Source: Aquatica leii
Lineage: Eukaryota; Arthropoda; Insecta; Coleoptera; Lampyridae
Direction: 5' to 3'
Length of the DNA stretch: 64,000 nt
Assembly (NCBI GenBank): GCA_035610365.1
Contig: CM069436.1
Location: forward strand, 62,945,505-63,009,504
Shown in pieces: positions 58,277 to 64,000 of the stretch. Under the pieces are notes generated by a model, which did not search any database, was not told the DNA's origin, and worked only from the letters and a program-made list of their open reading frames with translations. A program made the position numbers and the translations under genes. Position 1 is the first letter of the stretch; the number at the start of each line of letters is the position of its first letter.

Positions 58277-59437
58277 CTATTCTAAACTCTTCCAAAGGAA
58301 TGTTAATATCGCGCACAAACACACACGCACAATCCCATCAGGACCTGGATGAACAGCGAAAATTTTTCCCAAAGGCCATTGGAGCTTAGGCACTTGTTCA
58401 TCTATGAGAACTACTAAATCTCCAACATTTAGGTTTGTTGTAGATTGGTGGGAAACACGAGAAGCCCTTTGATACTCGGAAAGCACTTCTTTATACCACC
58501 TTTTCCAGAAATGTTCAAGTAATTTTGATCTTAATTGAAATTGATTGAGTCGGTTCTCTGCAACGCCTATTAACTTAGGTTCCGGTATTGCTTCTGCTGT
58601 CTTGCCGGTTAAAAAATGAAACGGAGTCAAAGGTAAAGGATCATTTGGATCATTTGATAACGAAGCCAAAGGACGTGAACTGAGTACACTTTCTATTTGA
58701 CACAATACAGTGTGAAAACATTCATAATTTAACTTGGTATCTTTCAACACTTTATATAAGTGATCCTTTACTCGCCGAATATTGCTCTCCCATAGCCCTC
58801 CAAAATGCGGAGATCTGGGCGGAATAAAATGCCATTCAATAGATTTAGATAATGAATATTCTAATATATTAATATTGAAATTTTGAGTTTTAAATTTTGC
58901 ATAAAATTTTTTCATTGTGTTGGCACAGCAAACAAAATTGCTGCCATTGTCAGAATACACGTGAGACGGTTTACCTCTACGCGCTATAAACCTCTTAAAG
59001 GCTTCAATAAAGGCATTTGAAGTTAGACTTGTTACAAGCTCCAAATGGATAGCTTTTGTAACTGTGCAAATAAACAAGCAAACGTAAGCTTTAACAAATG
59101 ATGCCCTTTTAGTGTATCCGCTTTTTATTAAAAAATGACCCGTAAAATCACAGCCAGTATGTTCAAAACAAGACTTATATGCCGTCACTCTCTGCGACGG
59201 CAAACTACCTATTTTAGTTTTGCATGGTGTTGGCGAATATTTGAAGCATATTAAACATTTTCTTACTACGTTGATGCATGCATTTCTACCGGCTAACACC
59301 CAGAACTTTGATCTAACTACAGCTAATAATTGGTTAGAGCCACAGTGCAAAAATTTGTTGTGATAAAATTCAAGTAGCAAATAAGTAAACCTGTGATCTT
59401 TTGGCAATAACATAGGATGTTTTGTGTCATAATGCAA
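58277..59437 (-). CDS. BEL/Pao integrase (C-terminal part of pol), open reading frame
   Basis: A 386-codon open stretch, part of the polyprotein rather than a gene with its own start. The zinc-binding module shows FYHNKFLHCGSNQLL and VVRKCLICFKY. The catalytic core has TGCDFTGHF (first Asp), VYSDNGSNFVC (second Asp) and HFGGLWESNIRR (Glu), so the D,D,E triad is complete. HFLTGKTAEAIPEP and WKRWYKEVLSEYQ follow, with the BEL-type C-terminal NVGDLVVLIDE and WPLGKIFAVHPGPDG. It would insert the cDNA into the host genome in the nucleus. Upstream pol is shifted out of frame, so this domain is unlikely to be expressed as part of a full polyprotein even though it is open. Confidence 0.93.
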   Translation of the reverse strand: MHYDTKHPMLLPKDHRFTYLLLEFYHNKFLHCGSNQLLAVVRSKFWVLAGRNACINVVRKCLICFKYSPTPCKTKIGSLPSQRVTAYKSCFEHTGCDFTGHFLIKSGYTKRASFVKAYVCLFICTVTKAIHLELVTSLTSNAFIEAFKRFIARRGKPSHVYSDNGSNFVCCANTMKKFYAKFKTQNFNINILEYSLSKSIEWHFIPPRSPHFGGLWESNIRRVKDHLYKVLKDTKLNYECFHTVLCQIESVLSSRPLASLSNDPNDPLPLTPFHFLTGKTAEAIPEPKLIGVAENRLNQFQLRSKLLEHFWKRWYKEVLSEYQRASRVSHQSTTNLNVGDLVVLIDEQVPKLQWPLGKIFAVHPGPDGIVRVCLCAILTFLWKSLE

Positions 59438-60013
59438 TTGAGATTGGCAAATTCTTCCTCCAACTCTTATGATACCATGCGGATCTAGAAAATTGTTTAA
59501 GGTCGTGAACTATTCATTTTATCAGGATTTCCCATTCTTAATTTGTTTATTTCAGTTTTGAAACATGCAGACTGTACAAATTTTACTAACTGTTTCAATT
59601 AATTGTTGGTTTCTGATACGCTTAAATTACTAAGGTTACGATCTTTACTTTTCGTCTTAATATTGGCTATAAACCTATTAACATAAGCTAAAACTCGAAG
59701 AAGTTTGAATTAGTAAGAAATTTTATTGATTATATTGGCTAGGGTATCGTTTTCTGGCGTAGTAGCTAAAAGATTTACAGTAGATTTCGTTTCAGGCAAT
59801 TAATCCTTGATCAACGTACCTTGCAAAGGCCAAGTGGCTTCTGGTTTCCACAAAAACTGTGGTCCTTTACACCAAAGGCTATCAGCGTCTAACGCAGAAA
59901 TACTCGAACCCCTCGAAATTAAATCAGCAGGGTTATGCTGAGTAGGAACATGGTTCCACATATCTTTAGTAGTTAACTCTTGGATGGTGGCGATTCTATT
60001 TGCGACAAAAACC

Positions 60014-61390
60014 TTAAACTTGTTTGGGGTGGATTTTATCCAGCCAAGGCCTATTTGAGAATCCGACTACAAAAAGGATCGATCGATTTTGAAATTGATT
60101 GGCTAACAACACATTAGCGCATAATTCCAATTTTGGTATAGTAACCGTTGATTTTATTGGTGCAACTTTAGATTTGGAACATAAGAGTGCAACTCGCACT
60201 CCGTGCAAATCAATGGAACGAATAAAAATGCAAGCTCCATACGCTACTGTGCTAGCATCCGCAAAACCGTGCAATTGCACGCTCAAAGGATTTGGCAAAA
60301 CTATTGTTCTAGGAATTGAAAACTTATCAATTTGGTGCAATTCTTGCAAAAAATAAAAAACTTTAGTTTGAAAATCGTAAGGGAGCTCAGTGTCCCAACC
60401 CAATTGTTGTTTCCATAATTGCTGAATAAGAATTTTTCCGCGTACGACTAACGGAGAAAGCAGACCAAGATGATCAAATAATTTTGAAATAATTGATAGA
60501 AGAACACGTTTAGTGACTTTTGTGTTTTGCGGTTCTAAGTCAAATGAAAAATGAAGGCTATCTTTGGTAGGATTCCATTTCACAACCAACGCTTTTGCAC
60601 TTTCGCCATTGTGAATGGGCACTGTAAAGAAGTCAATAGATTCTTTATTGCCTCTTGGTAGTACTGTAGGGTCGTTTGACAAAAACTTTCGCAATGTAAT
60701 ATTACCCTGTGCTAATATAGACGTAACTTGAGAACGAAGTTGTATAGCTTCGGCGGCTGAGTCAGCACCTCCTAGAAAATCATCCATGTACATTTGCGAT
60801 AACAGCTGCTGAGCAGCGTTTAGATAATGAAATATATTTTCAAATCCTAAGCGTTGTAAACACTTTGTGGTAAGGTAAGATGAACTCTTTAACCCATACG
60901 TGACAGTGTTTAGTTCATAAACTTGAATTGCATCTTGGGGACTCTCTCTCCAAAGGATACATTGATAACGTCGTTTGAATCAACCAGAATTTGTCTATAC
61001 ATCTTTTCGCAATCAGCGACCAGCGCTATTTGAAAACCTCTAAATCGAAGAAGAATAGCAAACAGTGAATCTTGAATAACTGGACCTAACAGCTGCCAAT
61101 AATTCAAAGACGTTCCATTGCCAGTAGCGGAACTACCGTCAAATACCACTCGTAGCTTGGTAGTGAGAGCATTCTCTCGAACGACTTCAAAATGGGGTAA
61201 GAAATATTTTGCTATATTTTGATTTGAAGCAGGCAACAGAGTCATGTGTCGAAGATGAACATATTCCGTCATAAACTCGGAGTATAGCCTTTTAAGCCTA
61301 GAATTTTTTGAAAGGCGTTTCTCTAAAGCAGTGAATCTACGTAATGCGGTTGCAAAGGAATTTCCGAGATTTTTGAGTTTTTTATTAAAA
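60014..61390 (-). pseudogene. BEL/Pao reverse transcriptase and RNase H start, frameshifted
   Basis: The frame at 60910-61272 has FEVVRENALTTKLRVVFDGS and RGFQIALVADCEKMYRQI, RT motif A region with the catalytic Asp as in VADCEKM (family VADIEKM). After a shift the frame at 60014-60793 opens with MYMDDFLGGA, the YMDD box, followed by ALVVKWNPTKDSLHF and SKLFDHLGLLSPLVV. The RNase H-like LHGFADASTVAYGACIF is also here. Upstream (about 61290-61390) LGNSFATALRRFTALEKRLS is the usual start of BEL RT. Reading is broken between the two frames and again before the integrase. Confidence 0.92.
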
Positions 61391-62072
61391 GGAATGGCTA
61401 CCGTTTTAATTTCGAAAATATTTTTAATGTGTTGTTGAATTCTTAACTTCGGTTTGTCGTAGCGATCTTTTAATATTTGCCACGCAACGTTATAATTTTG
61501 ATTTGTTATTTGTAGACCGAAAACAGCTTTCGCGGCTTCACCAATGAGACATGTTTTTAAATAAGAAAATTTTGAACATCTGATAAACTTAAACTACTTA
61601 TAATTGAATTGAAACTGTCTTCAAATGAACGAAATTCTGTGAAATCGCCTCTGAACTTAGGTAATGTTAGCGGTGGAAGTGCATTATGATTAAACTGGTT
61701 TATGGTTTTATTTAATTGAGATTGTTCTCCAACACCTTGCAACTTATCGTTTTGACTGTACTCATTTTGCAATGCATTTAATGAATCTTGTAGTTCAATA
61801 AATTTGTTTTTGAATTCTTTGCTGCTTAATAAATCAGCGGGGACATTGTCGTCGCAAACTAATTCTCTATAAATTTTGCAATATTGATCTTTTGAACTAC
61901 ACAATTCTGATAATGAAATTTTTAAGATATTTAATTTTGAAAAGTCTTTTGCATTTAAAGCTTCTACTAAGGATTTTTAGAACGTATTTAAATCCTCAGC
62001 TAGTTCGGAGGCTTCCATTTGCACTAATTTTACGTGTCTGTCGATAGTGCCAGCATTATTTACGGCCGCCAT
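61391..62072 (-). pseudogene. BEL/Pao gag, N-terminal part, broken
   Basis: It starts at ATG 62072 (MAAVNNAGTIDRHVKLVQ) about 260 bases inside the 5' LTR. An in-frame TAA follows at 61977-61979. The open part at 61557-61904 contains LPPLTLPKFRGDFTEFRSFE, the conserved BEL gag wording (LP.F.GD...W..F). After a shift come CLIGEAAKAVFGLQI and AWQILKDRYDKPKLRIQQHI. Near 61390 the sequence jumps into the start of RT, so the zinc-knuckle and protease are deleted. Confidence 0.88.
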
Positions 62073-62312
62073 TTTTTGCAATTTATTTCTTGTGTCGTAT
62101 TGATGTGGCATTTATTGATTCAAAGAGCAATATCGTAACGTATAATATCATAAATAGCTTTTTGTATACAATAAAAAGAAAGTGCGTGCAATTGAAAACG
62201 GAAAGGACTTACATGAATTGATTCCGGCGATCACCTTCGGTTCGAAATTAGCAAATATTTTCTACTTCTTTTTAATTTACAGAAACACTGAATCGACGAT
62301 CTACTTTCTTTA

Positions 62313-62330
62313 ATCCGGTGAGATGGACCA
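62313..62330 (-). promoter_or_regulatory. Putative tRNA primer-binding site of the BEL element
   Basis: On the minus strand TGGTCCATCTCACCGG begins exactly at the inner edge of the 5' LTR. TGG pairs with a tRNA CCA end. I could not say which tRNA. Confidence 0.6.
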
Positions 62331-62555
62331 TGAAGCGAAGTTGGGTTTCTTGCAGTTTTCTTTAGCTTGAAATACCCCTTCTTCTTTATTTGTTTTAATT
62401 AAATAAAAGAGTGGACTGTACTATTTATTATTCTTGCAAATTCAAACATGTATTTTTACAAACAGCGCAAGCATGACACTGGCCTATTCATCAACCCTCG
62501 CTAGTACCTGCATCGCAACCCTTCCCTTTTATCCCTGTTCTGCAAGTTAGCAACA
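62331..62555 (-). repeat. 5' LTR of the BEL element
   Basis: 225 bp, five differences from the 3' LTR. It contains AATAAA (minus strand) and an AT-rich stretch with AATAATAAATAGTACAG that may hold the core promoter. Confidence 0.95.
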
Positions 62556-62726
62556 TGCTTCTTCAAGTGCAAGCTGCCTATTTGGAGTATTAAAAAAATT
62601 GTATACACTCTCAATAGTGGCAAGACAATTCTTAATTTGTGCAATACTGCAGGCCGTAGTTATAGCTAAATTAAAACTGTGAGAAGCACAATGTGAGTAT
62701 AACGCCAAATTGTGTGTGTTCGCTAC

Positions 62727-62727
<1 letters not shown>

Positions 62728-62766
<39 letters not shown>
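62728..62766. repeat. (AAT)n microsatellite at the LINE 3' end
   Basis: Thirteen AAT units in a row, serving as the LINE tail. Confidence 0.92.
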
Positions 62767-62767
<1 letters not shown>

Positions 62768-63109
62768 TTTATTGTCCAACAGAAACAATTTCCCAATTAC
62801 AGGACAATTTACAAAGATTAATTATATACAAAAATTAATTAACTGTAATGTAACGGTGTTGCGGGAAGGGTATCTAGGAGCAAAGAAATTAAGATGTGAT
62901 AGTAAATTAGAACAATCGATTTGATTATTCATTAATTTAGAAAAAAAGATCACATTGTTGATTATTCTTCTTTGTTCAAGAGATTGTACTTCAAAACGAG
63001 ATAATAGGTTAACGTGAGGGTAGCCCGTAAGTAGATATGCGTGATCAATGTTGAAAGCCCAAAACTTTAAAAAATTTCTTTGTACTGATTCAAGGATATG
63101 TTTTTGATA

Positions 63110-63775
63110 TTAAATCTGAGCGTACCAAATCAGTGAGCAGTATTCCAGTTTAGATCTGACTAATGAAAAGTATAATGTTTTAAGCACTATAGGGTTCGAA
63201 AAGTCCCTACAACTACGTATAATGAAGCCTACAGTAGAAAGAGCTGAGCGAGACATATTGAGAATGTGCTCAGTAAAACTAAGATTAGAACAGAAGTATA
63301 TTCCTAAATCTTTGATTTTGTGACTACGAGCCAACAGTGACGAGTTTATTGTATAGTTAAATTGAATAGTGTTGTACTTTCTCGAATATGACACGACTTG
63401 GCATTTATGAGTGTTTAGTGATAAGTTATTTAAATGACACCAGTTTTCAATGAGATTAATATTGTTTTGCAATAGGACACAATCGTCTTCATTAGAAATA
63501 GAAGTAAATATTTTAACATCGTCAGCGAAAAACAAATGCCTACAGGTTATTGTGTCTGATAAATCGTTGATATAAATGATAAATAAAAGAGGACCCAAGT
63601 TAGAGCCTTGAGGTAGTCCAGATGTAGGATAAATAGGCAACGATGTGTAATTGTTATACACAACAGATTGAACACGGTTTGTGAGATAAGAAGATAAATA
63701 ATTTAAGAGTGATTGATGACAACCAAATTTGCTAAGTTTATCAATGATTAGGTCATAATAAACGGTATCAAACAC
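63110..63775 (-). pseudogene. LINE reverse transcriptase, palm and thumb (221 codons open)
   Basis: It shows VFDTVYYDLIIDKLSKFG (motif A; the first catalytic Asp would be in the F-D of KRKVFDTV), YPTSGLPQGSNLGPLLFIIY (motif B) and HLFFADDVKIFTSI (FADD catalytic pair). LENWC-type NLIENWCHLNNLSLN and the thumb KDLGIYFCSNLSFTEHI follow, ending at LEYCSLIW. LPQGS.LGPLLF with FADD and a trinucleotide tail suggest the jockey/CR1 group. Upstream coding sequence at 63780-64000 is in the same strand but has a stop (TQFVR then stop), so this copy is not functional as seen. Confidence 0.88.
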
Positions 63776-64000
63776 TTTACGTTTATCTAAATATATAATA
63801 TCTACTTGGTGTCGTTCGTCTAACTCTTAACGTACAAATTGAGTGAAACACGCAAGATTTGTTACTGTGGATAGTTTTTCAAAGAATCCATATTGATTAG
63901 AGGTAATGAAACTTTTTATGCTGCCATGAATCTGTTTGTATTAGATGGATTCAAAAATTTTAGCAAAATTAGACAAAATACTAATTGGTCTGTAGTTCAC

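Larger units (their letters stand above)
57926..62555 (-). mobile_element. BEL/Pao LTR retrotransposon, both LTRs, internally deleted
   Basis: Two 225-bp LTRs (57926-58150 and 62331-62555) flank gag and pol sequence on the minus strand. The element is bounded by a perfect 5-bp target duplication TGCTT (57921-57925 and 62556-62560), as usual for BEL. The LTRs differ at five positions (about 2.2 percent), so the insertion is fairly young. At 4.6 kb it is shorter than the usual 6-7 kb because the gag C-terminus and protease region are deleted. It inserted into a hAT transposase relic. Confidence 0.96.
57260..62727 (-). pseudogene. ZMYM1/TTF-type hAT transposase relic, split by a BEL element
   Basis: The right flank (62556-62727) reads THNLALYSHCASHSFNLAIT and IESVYNFFNTPNRQLAL on the minus strand. 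This is the CxxHxLNL region of ZMYM1-like hAT transposases. After the BEL insertion (57926-62555) the same protein continues at 57440-57925 with KKLKQFCATRWVYQHE, the family's TRW block, then SLALSLCRFLQSENL and the helical EARRENAEESFKKIFN. It ends with LNDRFIKHKGILSQF near 57320-57380. The dimerisation domain is not found. The 5' part is cut by the LINE whose tail starts at 62728. It is probably the same hAT group as the remnants at 994, 45268 and 51425. Confidence 0.75.
62728..64000 (-). mobile_element. Jockey/CR1-like LINE with (ATT)n tail, 3' part, running off the window
   Basis: The 3' end is an (AAT)n run on the plus strand at 62728-62766, next to the hAT relic. A 3' untranslated region follows on the minus strand (GGACAATAAACATT). 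Reverse transcriptase lies from 63110 upward to the window end (NYRPISILSNFAKIFES near 63960-64000). The copy extends beyond base 64000. Frame breaks are present above 63780. Confidence 0.88.

Noticed and set aside
1-64000. CRISPR arrays, rRNA genes, bacterial operons
   Set aside because: No regularly spaced repeats, rRNA-like sequence or compact operon structure; the window is eukaryotic.

Overview
This is a 64 kb stretch of AT-rich eukaryotic genomic DNA, almost certainly from an insect. The evidence is the element mix (BEL/Pao and Ty3/Gypsy retrotransposons, I-like and RTE-like LINEs, Buster-type and TTF/ZMYM1-type hAT elements, Tigger/pogo elements, Tc1/mariner) and promoters with a TCAGT-type initiator. 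A large-genome beetle or similar insect would fit, but the order cannot be fixed from this window. No intact host protein-coding gene was recognised. The window reads as intergenic or intronic DNA filled with broken, often nested, transposable elements. One CpG-richer block (about 31.4-32.6 kb) looks like a host promoter plus a non-coding first exon with a splice donor.

Layout. 1-1.8 kb: 3' part of an RTE-like LINE (minus) abutting a hAT end. 6.9-11 kb: a small MITE, then a Buster-type hAT (7226-10985, with a degenerate 8-bp target duplication) carrying a TA-flanked MITE and a Tigger element (8609-10638). The Tigger itself contains an insertion with a hammerhead-ribozyme-like core. 13-14.8 kb: a near-perfect 41-bp hairpin and a LINE endonuclease fragment (minus). 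15.3-17.3 kb: 3' end of a Ty3/Gypsy element (minus) with its LTR, polypurine tract and integrase. Joined to the integrase C-terminus is an OARD1/TARG1-like ADP-ribose macro domain. 17.3-31 kb: mostly unrecognised DNA with a second hammerhead-like relic, a pogo-type transposase relic, a hAT-like relic and a LINE (plus). 36-37.7 kb: a hAT-like non-autonomous element and a pogo-like transposase tail.

38.6-44.4 kb: a decayed multi-domain gene of an unnamed family found repeatedly in insect genomes, split by a purine-rich I-like LINE (39953-43501) with a perfect 13-bp target duplication. 44.7-47.9 kb: two relatives of one LINE (minus) around a hAT fragment and the best hammerhead motif. 49-52.5 kb: a ZBED-type hAT relic, a second unnamed insect gene-family relic, a solo LTR related to the Gypsy LTR, and a hAT with an 8-bp duplication carrying an internal 54-bp hairpin. 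53.7-56.9 kb: a second Buster hAT and a mariner-like relic. 57.3-64 kb: a ZMYM1-type hAT relic split by a two-LTR BEL/Pao element (57926-62555, perfect TGCTT duplication) and interrupted again by a LINE that runs off the window.

The most notable observation is the macro domain carried as a C-terminal extension of a Gypsy polyprotein, with the family's lysine and GCGLD aspartate motifs still visible. Next are three dispersed hammerhead-ribozyme-like motifs, one with covarying stem I inside an outer inverted repeat, and two decayed copies of widespread unnamed insect protein families. All family names come from pattern recognition in translated sequence; no database search was run.
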